Shown: positions 36,601-51,600 of the stretch, in pieces | Layout of the letters: each line of letters begins with the position of its first letter | How positions within the stretch are numbered: position 1 is the stretch's first letter | Assembly (NCBI RefSeq): GCF_963576615.1 | Contig: NC_088712.1 | Span: 30,099,870 to 30,163,869, forward strand | Source of the DNA: Watersipora subatra | Lineage: Eukaryota; Bryozoa; Gymnolaemata; Cheilostomatida; Watersiporidae | Direction of reading: 5' to 3' | Length of the DNA stretch: 64,000 nt | The notes under the pieces: generated by a model | Database searches by the model: none | What the model saw: the letters and a program-made list of their open reading frames with translations, nothing else | Told to the model about the DNA's origin: nothing | Program-made: the position numbers and the translations under genes

Positions 36601-39600
36601 GTTTATATGCACACTGAATGTTTATACCCTGGTATTTACAAATTCATATGCTCACTGAATGTTTATACCCTGGTATTTACTGGTTTATATGCACACTGAA
36701 TGTTTATACCATGGTATTTACAAGTTCATATGCTCACTAAATATTTATACCCTGGTATTTACAAGTTCATATGCTCACTGAATGTTTATACCCTGGTATT
36801 TACTGGTTCATATGCTCACTGAATGTTTATACCCTGGTATTTACTGGTTTAAATGCTCACTGAATGTTTATACCCTGGTATTAACAGGTTCATATGCACA
36901 CTGAATGTTTATACCATGGTATTTACAGGTTTATATGCACACTGAATGTTTATACCCTGGTATTTACAAATTCATATGCTCACTGAATGTTTATACCCTG
37001 GTATTTACTGGTTTATATGCTCACTGAATGTTTATACCCTGGTATTTACAGGTTCATATGCACACTGAATGTTTATACCATGGTATTTACAGGTTTATAT
37101 GCACACTGAATGTTTATACCCTGGTATTTACAGATTCATATGCACACTGAATGTTTATACCATGGTATTTACAGGTTCATATGCACACTGAATGTTTATA
37201 CCATGGTATTTACAGGTTTATATGCACGCTGAATGTTTATACCCTGGTATTTACAGGTTCATATGCACACTGAATGTTTATACCATGGTATTTACAGGTT
37301 TATATGCACACTGAATGTTTATACCATGGTATTTACAGGTTTATATGCACACTGAATGTTTATACCCTGGTATTTACAGGTTCATATGCTCACTGAAAAT
37401 GTATCCAAACAGCGAACAAACCTTAACAGATATTCGGTACATCTATCCAAAACTGATGAAGAAGGTAGAGTCTAAACAAGGCCTTACCACGTTAGGTAAG
37501 AACGGCAAATGACTATTCGACTGCTAAGATTTCCATGAATGCTCTTCTTTTATCATCACTTTCTTTGAAGTTTAGTTCAATCACTTTTTGTGATTAGCGT
37601 GTCCAATAATATACAACCTTGTTTTTGAAAAAGTTACAGTGCCATCTTTTTGGTGTACGATTGGTCCAACGACATCATTGGTCTAATGCTGATTGGTCCA
37701 AATATACAGATTGGTCTAATTACTGTGCCAAATTTCTTTATTTTAGCTACTGCTATTTTTCTTGCTATTTTCTGAGCCAGAAAAAATTCGCTTCGCAAAT
37801 TGAACTCGGAATTGAATTTTGAATCTCCAGTTGCAAAGACAGGCATACTATTCATTACACTACACGTACAAGTGGCTATACTGTGGAATAATTATGCCGA
37901 TTGGTTAAAATAGCATGCTTTACGCTTCAGTAGCATGCAACGCCGGGCATTCACCTAGTTAATTATTAAAGCTCAATACTAATAACGTTGTTATTTTAGT
38001 TCAAATTTTCATGCTAGAAATAATTAGTTTTGAGCTTAGGGCAGTGCCTATTCTGACAAGTTTGTTTTCAAACTGTCCATTAAAATCTGTCTCAAACCCA
38101 ATTCACTTTCATGACATCTATCATATCTACCATATCGTACATACCATGCCCCATATGTATTTTTGTGCATTTTCTGCAAGATAACGGCAGGTACTATGAA
38201 AAGGTCCTGCGCAGCACTAGAGCCACGGTTGTCTGGCACCTGTACATGTATTTGTAAACAAACATCCTATTTTTGCAATGTCTGCTAAGACAGGCTACCG
38301 CCATTGATGGGTTATTGTCTGGTGCTGCACTTTCTCCAATTATTACTAAGTTTTTATACAGTGCTAGTCTAGCGACTCCTGGGTGGTCTAGCTAGTCTAG
38401 TGACACCTGGGTGGTCTTGCTAGTCTAGCGACAACTGGGGGTCTAGCGATACCTGGGTGGTCTAGCTAGTCTAGTGACACTTGGGTGGTCTTGCTAGTCT
38501 AGCGACAACTGGGGGTCTAGCGATACCTGGGTGGTCTAGCTAGTCTAGCGACACTTGGGTGGTCTTGCTAGTCTAGCGACAACTGGGGGTCTAGCGATAC
38601 CTGGGTGATCTAGCTAGTCTAGCGACACCTGGGTGGTCTAGCTAGTCTAGCGACACCTGGGTGGTCTAGCTAGTCTAGCGACACCTGGGTGGTCTAGCTA
38701 GTCTAGCGACACCTGGGTGGTCTAGCTAGTCTAGCGACACCTGGGTGGTCTAGCTAGTCTAGTGACACCTGGGTGGTCTAGCTAGTCTAGCGACACCCGA
38801 TGTACCAGTGCTGAAGCGCTACGCCGAGCCGACAAGCAGATCATGTTTCCATAGGGTGCTATGGTAGTGTGATGGTTGTGCGACGCATTATGTATCCAAA
38901 TTGAAAATTTTGATTTCAGGGTTGGTTCATACAGCCTTCTCTTCAGTCATTATCTGTTTCAAATAAAAACAGAAAGATTAGAGCGTTTCAGCAACAAAAA
39001 ATTCTGTACATGTATATGAAACGACAGGAAAGCAAGACCTATGAGCTCACAAGTGCAATGCCGAAGACAATGATTGCAGTGATTGACAGTGGTTGCTAAG
39101 ACAATGACAATTAGACAATTAGACAATGACGATGAGACAATAATATTGTCTCACCGCAAGATGTTGCATCGAATGACTGTTTTGCTTCCAAACAGCCACA
39201 TTGAATCACGATAGAATGAGGGTGACACGGCTGTTTCCATGATGTTATTGCAGCTCTATATGGGGGTGTGTGGCTACGCTATCACTGTATGGGACCTTGG
39301 TATATACATGTATTTTACTTGTTTTATGGCTCAGTTCTTTTCATTCTATTGACCTCTTAAATTTCTAGACTATGTGTTTACTGAACCACTCAACTGCTAC
39401 TCGCTGACAGACAGTCAGCAAAGAGATAGGCAGTCTCCTCTCTACCATTTCTCTTTCCAACAGATGGTTCCTTCTATTTCTGTCCCCGATCATGGAAGAG
39501 GCCTCCTGCTTCTGAACAATATGTAAGTAACTTTCTCCTGGTGTACACATGTACATTTAGTTATTTATTAGTATACACACGTGTATGTAGGTATTTATTA

Positions 39601-42600
39601 GTATACACATGTGTATGTAGGTATTCCCACGACCAAACACGAGCGGAGCGACTGGTTAAGAGATTTATGATAAATGCATGTGCACACAACTCACGAAAAC
39701 TATTCATCAACCCTGTCGCAAACCCTTGTACTGAAATCTCATCAACAAATTTAACCATTTTTCAATGGAGTCGTTTAAGTATAATAACGACACAAAACAC
39801 ATAAAAACCTATTTAAATACGTTACCAAGTCTTTGTAAATTGTCGACAATATTTTAAAACTTACCCATCTGATCGGATTATACACAAATAGACAGATTAA
39901 TTTGGACGAAAATCGTTATTAAAACTTGCCAAGCCTTATTTTTATCAAAATTAAGACAGGCAAACGAAAGGCCGAGCGACAGAGAATAGAACCATTAGGT
40001 CGTGCGCATTTCACGAAAAAAGAACGTGCACATTTCACCAGTCTATAGCATTGTTGAATTGCCGAAGGTTTCTGTAATTAACGTAGAAGTACTGAAATAT
40101 GATCATTTCTTTTTTGCTGATTTCAAAGTAACTGACATTTTGGACACTTTTGAGTACTTTGGTATTCTAACTGATGTCCAAAGCAGTGAAAGTAAAGGAA
40201 ATGATGATGATATTTTTTTCTAATGATTCTTATGAGATTATTACAATATTTAATTATAAGTTTGGATGACTATTGAAGTGTAATAGTCACACTAACAACA
40301 TCGATGATGGGCAATATGTTACTGTTATTATTTTTTCTAAATAGTTTTGTTAAATAAATTTTCTAAAAATCTATATAAATATCACAACTTCTTGATATTG
40401 TTAGCTGTGACGTTTTGAAATGTAAACAAAATTGTGCATTGGTTTTCTATTATTACTGTATTACTGTATTAATAATATTGGTTATTCTAATAATACCAGT
40501 GCATTTTACTTCTAATATTGCATTTCTCCTATTGCAGGGGGAGAGATATAAACATATAATCTTTTCCTTTTATTATTGCTGTTTGCTGTACATAATAACA
40601 CCCACACCCAGTACATTACAGCTACCATTGCAGTTATCCTATTGCATTGCAGTGCCATTTGACTGCTAATATTGCATTTCTCAACCATCAATACCCTTTC
40701 TTTTTTCCAATATCACTTTGGTCGCGGGCTGTATGACAGGGGAATTTCTACTTATTAGTATACACATGTGTATGTAGCTATTTATTTGTATACACATGTA
40801 TATGGGTTTTTACTAGTATAAACTGTTCTAAACATTAGCCACTCAACTTTTATAGACTCTTTGAAGAAGGAGGTACTGACTGGCAGCCGCTGACACTTAA
40901 GGTAATATATTATATTTCTCATATCTCTTCTATCAATGTCAAGCAAGAATATGCCCATTTAACCTTCAAATTTTGCAACTAGCACCGGATTGGCTGGTTC
41001 GTAACAAAAAACAACCAATCATAGTCTTAGATTTTTTTTAACAGCCTCATTTAAAGGTTAAAGATTTAATGGTTAATTTACACAAAATTTTAGTGGATTT
41101 TATCAAAAAGTATCGGTATTTTTCTACCATTTGTGATTGTTTTTGATTTTGATGTTTGAGGTAATTTGATTGCTGGGATGCTTCAGGATTAAAATCAACA
41201 AAACTTGGATCACGATTAAAGCGCTCTTTATTTATTAATTAATGATTATTGGTATAAATAGATGCTATTTTAAGATACTATCAATCTTTTAAACTTTGAA
41301 GCATTTTTCAAGTTCAAATAATCAACAACAAAGCTTGTTTCTTGTAGTTTCCTTTTAGCGATTGGAGTCTTTTAGCTCAATCGGTCATATAAATCGCAGA
41401 AATGCATAGTTTAAATACTCTCACTTGTCAGAGGTCAGTAAGTAATGCGCTTGTGCAAGCATCCGCCTTGTCGATTAAAAAATAAAAAAGCTCTCTAGTC
41501 CAAAGGTGAGAACACTCGTGGTGCTTTGAAATTCTGTTTACACAAATCTGAAAGCATTATGGATCACAAGGTCTAGTCATGTGGCGGCAAGCAATGATTT
41601 CACTGGTTCTGGTCATAGTAGTTATGCGATTCGTCAGTGATGCAGGAACTTTGTGCATTGTCCCTTGCGCCACCTCGCTAGTTTTATCTAGGCTTAAAGT
41701 TTATTAGAAAATCGCCTAAAAAGTATAGGAAACAGCATCTTGTGTTTTATCTGTTTTAACCCTTTGGAAGGCGAATTTATTTTTTGGAGTTTCCCCCTCC
41801 GTATGCAAATTATTTCTGAGAAAATTATCCATATGTTTTACGTTCACTATCTTGGTCATAACTTGAAAACAGTTTGCTTAATCTTTGTGAACTTGCAATA
41901 AAAAGTGATCAGCTGATAATGTTTCACAAAATGGTAGCAATAATGACTTGATTACATCATCATCTATGAATTCTTTTGTCATTGTTGTCGTGGTTGCCAT
42001 GGTTTAAGTGACAAGCGTACCTGAGAAAATCGATCAACAGATTAATCAAAACTACACTCTGTTCAAAGTCACAAAGGTCTAAATTGGACTTATTGTCATC
42101 AGATTCGTCCATAAGGTGGTTCACATCCTGATCTGAACACCTTGCAATGTTGGAACCACCATTGGTGCGGCTTATCCAAGTTTTTTTCTAAAAATTTTTT
42201 TAGTTTTTTTCTCAAAACTCTGAGATTAACATAATTGAAATAAGTAGTTAATCTAATCAGTGCAACATGTTTCACTTAAAAGTAGTCCTTGCTTTCTCCG
42301 TCTGATACTTCAACATACATAAAAAACAGTTCTAAAAAATGCTGACCTAACCCCCTCCCCCCCTCCCCCTCTCCACCTCCCCCTCGTGGGACATCAATGT
42401 TGCTCTGTCCGTCAAAGGGTAAGGGACATTTATATGTCACTAATAGACATAATCACCATAAACAGTCACTAATATTAACTACTGATATTAGCAACTGTCA
42501 ATGTGGGAGTGCAAAGAGTCAAACCTTTCTTTATGTGGCTGGAAAAAGTTGATTATAAGGAATGCTTTATAATGTAGGGGTGGCATGTGCTCTTATTTCC

Positions 42601-45600
42601 TACTAAAAGAAAATACTAAGAAATAATGATCTTTCTTTCAAGGATCTTCTACCATATAAAAAGTCCCTTAGCAAACCTCTGCTCGCTACAATATCGGTTG
42701 CTGCACCTGCAAGAGCTGTCACAATATCACAGCCATCTGATCTGATAATAGCATTAGATCACCCAGACTGCAAGAATAGCGCACAAGTTGGTGGCAAAGG
42801 CAGTCAGTTAGCCGTGCTCTATCAGGCGGGCCTTCAGGTAAATATTCCATTAGTAATTATCAACTGAAGTAAATTACTGCTAGTAATAAGATATGATTGG
42901 ATAGCTCTGTAATATTATATATAGTAGTAAGATATGATTAGATAGCTCTGTAATATTATGAATAGTAATGAGATATGATTGGATAGTTCCATAATATTAT
43001 TGATAGTAAAAAGATATGATTGGATAGCTCTGTAATATTCTTGATAGTAATAAGATATGATTGGATAGCTCTGTAATATTCTTGGTAGTAATAAGATATG
43101 ATTGGATAGCTCTGCAATATTCTTGGTAGTAATAAGATATGATTGGATAGCTCTGCAATATTCTTGGTAGTAATGAACACATTTCTGCAAAGTGAGTGCA
43201 TAATATAGTTGCTCAAATGTATGCAGAACAGAAACGTACACAAAGGTTTTTACTGTGCTACCAAGACTTGATGGTTAAACAGGACTTGATGGTAGAGCAG
43301 CATATGGAAATTATTTATAGCTATTTTTATGGCTGTTTCATCGTTATTTCTTCTCTTTAATTTGTATCACTATTTCTTATTGCAACGTGTAGTTTATCGT
43401 TATTCCATGTATTGTTTATGATAAACACCTCGCAGTATGTCTTATTACAAATGTCAAGGTCAGTATGCGAGGATGCTGCACTACCTCTGCTAGAATAGCA
43501 AACTTCACTATTATAGTGGGTAACAGATAAATATTTGTCAATATTTTTATCTGTTGTGAGCAGTGGATCCGCATTTGAATTCTGTTTTACAGATTATTTT
43601 CACTAGAGCCTTTGTGACGCGCTGCACTTTCTAAATATAAAACATAAAATGACTATTCGAAGGAACAAATAAACCTGAAAGTGAATTGAAACAGTAGTCA
43701 ACGCTGAGGCTTGTTTCATCTTAGCTTGTTATTTACTGTTGTTATTATTGTTGTAGTGCTGCATTCCTATGGCTGCCTGTCTCACTGTTGAGGCATTCAA
43801 CTTACAGCTTGAAACCTGTCCACATCTGTCAGTGTTGTTCTCCCAATTAAACTCAAGTGTTGATGCTTCCATAGAGAGTGTTAAGGTGAGACACCTGTTG
43901 TATCATATTATGTTTATTTCTATGTAACAAGCAGGGTTGGCATATTATTCCTGGTGCGGTAAATACGTGCGGTGAATACGCGCGGTGAATACGCGCGGTA
44001 AATACACGCGGTAAATACGTGCGGTAAATACATGTGGTAAATTTGGGTATATACCGGTAAATACCAGTGGTATTTACCAGTATTTACCATCCTGGAATAA
44101 AGTATGAATATTTACAGTTTGCAAAAAACTGGAATTATAGTTTGCTAATTTAGATACATGTATATTAAAGATTTATCGATTTATAAATCAATTTTATAAC
44201 TTTATTTTCGGTAATAATATGCATATATTGTAATATATATATTATATACAATAAATATACACGGGGAAACATTAATTTTCAAATTACATGTAAATATCGA
44301 AAGACACAACTTGCAATATTGAACTTTTGAACAATGTTGAACTCGAATAAAAATTAAGTAAGAAAATGATACTTGTAGACTCGTGTATGATGAATATACT
44401 GATACGTAGTGTTCTATAGTCTTTCTCACAATTATTACATTGTCTTTGAATTAACTACATGTATTGAGCTGAACTGAGCATGTATACATGTATATATGTT
44501 CACTCATTAATAAAGTCTCAGCCCAGAAGAACTCACCTACTGATTCACTCTAACTTTTTAATAATCCACTCAGAATTTCACTCAAAATTCTGCCCGGGCA
44601 AGTATTTTCCCACATCCCATTCCTGGCAGCAATAAACTGTATGCATGAACCAAATTGTTGGCAATCATAAAAGAATAATCAACTAATTCTTAATATAGTT
44701 CTATTTTTCAGGATTGTGCCTAGGTTATTATCTGTTCACCATGTGCAGGATTTGTCATTAACAAATACATTTGACCATATCAGATTTTTAAGCTGGCAAT
44801 ATGAGATATCTGCTGCTCTCTGCTTGGAGTATTCGTCAACTGTGATATTAATAGTTACGACAGGCAGTTATATCTTATAACTATCTTTCTCACAGGAGCT
44901 GTGCGATAAACTCAAACAGTGTATCTTAGCCTCTCAAGTTCACGCGAAGGTAAGGGCGGCTATAGAAGGCGTTGTATCAGACTCAGGGATATTCCATGAA
45001 GATTGCAGGCTTGCCGTCAGGTCATCTTCGATTGGTGAGGATAGTTTGCATTATTAAACCGTCTCTAATCACCTCTACAACATAAATATTGTCTATTGAC
45101 AAGTAGGACTTATTATTATAAAATCCTTAAATGTTAACAGATTGAAGACCATTCTCTGATTAATCATCTCTAAAAGGTTGCCTGTATCTGACCCGAAACT
45201 GCAATTTAATCTATTAGTAATTAGGTGTGACTAGTTATTATCATATTATCTAAAATATTTATGGGTATATAACGCGTGTTCGCCTCACAGAAATGCTGAG
45301 TTTCGAAATTGCAGCCCCTCTTTGCTTACAAACTTTCACAAATAGATGTGCCTGCAAAGTTTTTTTTTAACTTTGCCGTGGTTTAGGAAACAGAAAGGGT
45401 ATGCATAGGGTATCCAGAAGTGATCTCTGTTGAAGTGATCTCTGTTGAAGTGATCTCTGTTGAAGTGATCTCTGTTGAAGTAATCTCTGTTGAAGTGATC
45501 TCTGTTGAAGTGATCTCTGTTGAAGTGATCTCTGTTGAAGTGATCTCTGTTGAAGTAATCTCTGTTGAAGTGATCTCTGTTGAAGTGATCTCTGTTGAAG

Positions 45601-48600
45601 TGATCTCTGTTGAAGTGATCTCTGTTGAAGTGATCTCTGTTGAAGTGATCTCTGTTGAAGTGATCTCTGTTGAAGTGATCTCTGTTGAAGTGATCTCTGT
45701 TGAAGTGATCTCTGTTGAAGTGATCTCTGTTGTGCCAAATATAAACTTTTGTACTTGATTTTAAGCTACTGCATCCGTTGGAGTTTTCTTCTCTTATGTT
45801 TTTATGTTTTACGAATGTTCACCCAGACTCTGTTAAAAGAATGTGAGTAGTTTTCTCAGCAGGTTATTTCAGGTAGGAGTTATTCATTTTCTGAGTTTCC
45901 GCATGGCTATTGTGAACACTAGAATAATATTATAATCCTAAGGACATTAGAGTATCCATCATATTTGTAGTTCTTAATTGTTTATCTTTACATTAGATGA
46001 TAATTAAATACAATGTATATATGATTATAGCATATCCTGTTAAAATTTGCAGGTGAGGATGGAGTTGACCAGTCTGCTGCTGGCCAAATGGACACAATTC
46101 TTGGGGTTAAAGGTCAATCACGAGTGCTTGAAGCTGTGTTGCAGTGCTGGGCTTCTTATTTTTCATTTACTGCAGTCCAGTACAAACGGTAGGTACACCA
46201 TTCTCACTGTTCCGCAGCAGGTGCCGGCAACTTGATTCTAAATAGTCTTACATATGCAGTGATTGCTTTCATATTATATCTTTATTTCTTGTACAAGAGA
46301 TTTATAGGTAATCTATATCAAGTAACAGAGTATTTAGTTGCTAGAGTTGATGAGCATGTGAGCTACATAGAGTGAACAGGGGACACCTGTATTTATCTGT
46401 CAGATGAGTGAACAGGGGACACCTGTATTCATCTGTCAGATGAACGCGTTTAATATTTCAATCCTGAGTGTAATTCATGAATAGGAAATTCCTTCATAAC
46501 ACCAGATCCCATAATGATCTCTACTACACACCGAAATTGATTGAGTTAACTAGCTCTACCGCTGACTAAGTTCAAGGTGAAATCTAACTAAAGAAATCTA
46601 AACACAGTAGACGCTCTTATAACGTGAATCTTGTATAATATCAATTCCGTCTTCCGTAAAAAATTTGTGTTAAATTTTTGATTCATTTTCTATAAAAAAT
46701 TCTATATGACACAAGTGTCTATACGGTGTGAGTTTTCTAGCTGGATTTGAATAACAAAAATCTCATGGCTAGCCTTTTAAATGTCGTTTTCTCTCTCGCC
46801 GCTTGTTGGGTAGAAAATGATGTATAAGGGTATCTTTATTATACAAATCACAGACAGCTGCACAATTAATCAAAATTATTCAGAGGTGGTTGATTGGTGC
46901 AGATGTTAGAGTGTCAGCCATGTTGAATGTGTCACGAGTTGGAGTCTTGTTGAAAGCAATCTTAATCTTATCTTAGTTTGCTCTTAACCTTTAACCTTCG
47001 GACAGACGGACAAACAGACGGACAAACAGACAGACACAGCTCGTATTATAGTAAGGATATAGTTGTGTTTTACCATATTTTTGATATATACAATTTTTTT
47101 TTCTCCTGCAGCATACATCCTGCTGTCTAAAAACAATTCACATTTAAATTGACATTGAAGGTGTGCACTACCCTTGATTTAACGTAAACTTACCCTAAGT
47201 CTGATCATGAACCCTAAACCAAGTGAAAATGATAAGAAAAAATGGAAAAAGTTGTTTATACAAATCAATAATACTAAAGCTATTGTACAGCCATTAAATT
47301 GAGAGGTTTATTGTTTTCTTTTTGAAGGGCCAAGTTGGTGAGTTTCTGAATGTTTTAGGACAGATTAGGCAGTTAACACTTATTTTACTGCTCGCATAAC
47401 ATAAAATCCCTACAATGCAAACATTCTCGGAACTGATTATTTATGTTGTAAGAGCATCTACTGTGTGCGTATTTGGTTGTGGCTCCTTACTCTCTCTTTC
47501 CTCTTCTTTCCTTCCTTTCTCTTTGCTCTTTTCTCAAACAATAATAGACTGATGTCATAATGGCTAGATGTGTAGATGGCTAGATGCGTAGATGTGTAGA
47601 TGTGTAGATGTGTAGATGTGTAGATATATGAAAATTTGCCAAAAACTGCTTTTAGTTTTCACTTCTTTTTCTGGCTTAATACTGTTGAAGATTTATTTTT
47701 CTAATTTAATAATCTTCAGCTCTCATGAGTTCTGTTACCATGGCAACTCAAGTCATGATGTGCTCAGCTTGAGTCGATAAGGTTCATGAAAAGGTGAGAA
47801 AATGAGTAACAATTCCTTTAGTTTTGCCCACTGTCATAATATAAGGCAGCACAAAACTGTGCTTTTTACTTTGTGCAGAGAGCATGGCCAGCCACTTCAC
47901 ACTGGCATGGCTGTCGTCATCCAAGAGATGGTAGATGCCGAGGCTGCTGGAGTCCTTTTTACTTATCATCCTGTCACCAGCAGCATTTCAACTATGGTTC
48001 TGAATTCTAACCTTGGCCTTGGAGAGGTAAGTCGTACCTAAATCGTTTCTTCGTTTTTAATAAAACATCAAAATCCAAACAGCAATCATCGCTTGCTCTA
48101 GCAGTGATATTGTTACTTGCAGGTGAGTTTACTTCAACTAGTACTACAGGGTATACAGTATAACATACTCTAACTAGTACTAGGGGATACACAGTATAAC
48201 ATACTCTAACTAGTACTAGGGGATACATAGTATAACATACTCTAACTAGTACTAGGTTATACACAGTATAACATACTCTAACTAGTACTAGGTGATACAC
48301 AGTGTAACCTACTCTAACTAGTACTAGGTGATACACAGTGTAACCTACTCTAACTAGTACTAGGTGATATACAGTATAACATACTCTAACTAGTACTAGG
48401 TGATACGCAGTGTAACCTACTCTAACTAGTACTAGGGAATACACAGTGTAACCTACTCTAACTAGTACTAAGTGATACGCAGTGTAACCTACTCTAACTA
48501 GTACTAGGGAATACACAGTGTAACCTACTCTAACTAGTACTAAGTGATACACAGTGTAACCTACTCTAACTAGTACTAAGTGATACACAGTGTAACCTAC

Positions 48601-51600
48601 TCTGACTAGTACTAGGTGATACACAGTATAACCTACTCTAACAAGTACTAAGTGATACACAGTGTAATCTCCTCTAACTAGTACTAAGTGATACACAGTG
48701 TAACCTACTCTAACAAGTGCTAAGTGATACACAGTGTAACCTACTCTAACAAGTACTAAGTGATACACAGTGTAACCTACTCTAACTAGTACTAAGTGAT
48801 ACACAGTGTAACCTACTCTAACTAGTACTAAGTGATACACAGTATAACCTACTCTAACTAGTACTAAGTGATACACAGTGTAACCTACTCTAACAAGTAC
48901 TAAGTGATACGCAGTGTAACCTACTCTAACTAGTACTAGGGAATACACAGTGTAACCTACTCTAACTAGTACTAAGTGATACGCAGTGTAACCTACTCTA
49001 ACTAGTACTAGGGAATACACAGTGTAACCTACTCTAACTAGTACTAAGTGATACACAGTGTAACCTACTCTAACTAGTACTAAGTGATACACAGTGTAAC
49101 CTACTCTAACTAGTACTAGGTGATACACAGTATAACCTACTCTAACAAGTACTAAGTGATACACAGTGTAATCTCCTCTAACTAGTACTAAGTGATACAC
49201 AGTGTAACCTACTCTAACAAGTACTAAGTGATACACAGTGTAACCTACTCTAACAAGTACTAAGTGATACACAGTGTAACCTACTCTAACTAGTACTAAG
49301 TGATACACAGTGTAACCTACTCTAACTAGTACTAAGTGATACACAGTGTAACCTACTCTAACTAGTACTAAGTGATACACAGTGTAACCTACTCTAACTA
49401 GTACTAAGTGATACACAGTGTAACCTACTCTAACTAGTACTAAGTGATACACAGTGTAACCTACTCTAACTAGTACTAAGTGATACACAGTATAACATAC
49501 TCTAACTAGTACTAAGTGATACACAGTGTAACCTACTCTAACTAGTACTAAGTGATACACAGTGTAACCTACTCTAACTAGTACTAAGTGATACACAGTG
49601 TAACCTACTCTAACTAGTACTAAGTGATACACAGTGTAACATACTCTAACTAGTACTAAGTGATACACAGTGTAACCTACTCTAACTAGTACTAAGTGAT
49701 ACACAGTGTAACATACTCTAACTAGTACTAAGTGATACACAGTGTAACATACTCTAACTAGTACTAAGTGATACACAGTGTAACCTACTCTAACTAGTAC
49801 TAAGTGATACGCAGTGTAACCTACTCTAACTAGTACTAGGGAATACACAGTGTAACCTACTCTAACTAGTACTAAGTGATACACAGTGTAACCTACTCTA
49901 ACTAGTACTAAGTGATACACAGTGTAACCTACTCTAACTAGTACTAGGTGATACACAGTATAACCTACTCTAACAAGTACTAAGTGATACACAGTGTAAT
50001 CTCCTCTAACTAGTACTAAGTGATACACAGTGTAACCTACTCTAACAAGTACTAAGTGATACACAGTGTAACCTACTCTAACAAGTACTAAGTGATACAC
50101 AGTGTAACCTACTCTAACTAGTACTAAGTGATACACAGTGTAACCTACTCTAACTAGTACTAAGTGATACACAGTGTAACCTACTCTAACTAGTACTAAG
50201 TGATACACAGTGTAACCTACTCTAACTAGTACTAAGTGATACACAGTGTAACCTACTCTAACTAGTACTAAGTGATACACAGTGTAACCTACTCTAACTA
50301 GTACTAAGTGATACACAGTATAACATACTCTAACTAGTACTAAGTGATACACAGTGTAACCTACTCTAACTAGTACTAAGTGATACACAGTGTAACCTAC
50401 TCTAACTAGTACTAAGTGATACACAGTGTAACCTACTCTAACTAGTACTAAGTGATACACAGTGTAACATACTCTAACTAGTACTAAGTGATACACAGTG
50501 TAACCTACTCTAACTAGTACTAAGTGATACGCAGTGTAACCTACTCTAACTAGTACTAGGGAATACACAGTATAACATACTCTAACTAGTACTAAGTGAT
50601 ACACAGTATAACATACTCTAACTAGTACTAAGTGATACACAGTGTAACCTACTCTAACTAGTACTAAGTGATACACAGTGTAACCTACTCTAACTAGTAC
50701 TAAGTGATACACAGTGTAACCTACTCTAACTAGTACTAAGTGATACACAGTGTAACCTACTCTAACTAGTACTAAGTGATACACAGTATAACATACTCTA
50801 ACTAGTACTAAGTGATACACAGTGTAACCTACTCTAACTAGTACTAAGTGATACACAGTGTAACCTACTCTAACTAGTACTAAGTGATACACAGTATAAC
50901 CTACTCTAACTAGTACTAAGTGATACACAGTGTAACCTACTCTAACTAGTACTAAGTGATACACAGTGTAACCTACTCTAACTAGTACTAAGTGATACAC
51001 AGTATAACCTACTCTAACTAGTACTAAGGGATACACAGTGTAACCTACTCTAACTAGTACTAAGTGATACACAGTGTAACCTACTCTAACTAGTACTAGG
51101 TGATACACAGTGTAACCTACTCTAACAAGTACTAGGTGATACACAGTGTAACCTACTCTAACAAGTACTAAGTGTTACACAGTGTAACCTACTCTAACTA
51201 GTACTAAGTGATACACAGTGTAACCTACTCTAACTAGTACTAAGTGATACACAGTGTAACCTACTCTAACTAGTACTAAGTGATACACAGTGTAACCTAC
51301 TCTAACTAGTACTAAGTGATACACAGTGTAACCTACTCTAACTAGTACTAAGTGATACACAGTGTAACCTACTCTAACTAGTACTAAGTGATACACAGTG
51401 TAACCTACTCTAACTAGTACTAAGTGATACACAGTATAACCTACTCTAACTAGTACTAAGTGATACACAGTGTAACCTACTCTAACTAGTACTAAGTGAT
51501 ACACAGTGTAACCTACTCTAACTAGTACTAAGTGATACACAGTATAACCTACTCTAACTAGTACTAAGGGATACACAGTGTAACCTACTCTAACTAGTAC

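Noticed and set aside
45367-45758. Glutamine/arginine-rich (LQQRS)n or (VEVIS)n protein
   Set aside because: A perfect 15-bp intronic array with both strands open. It lies between two well-supported exons of gene B.
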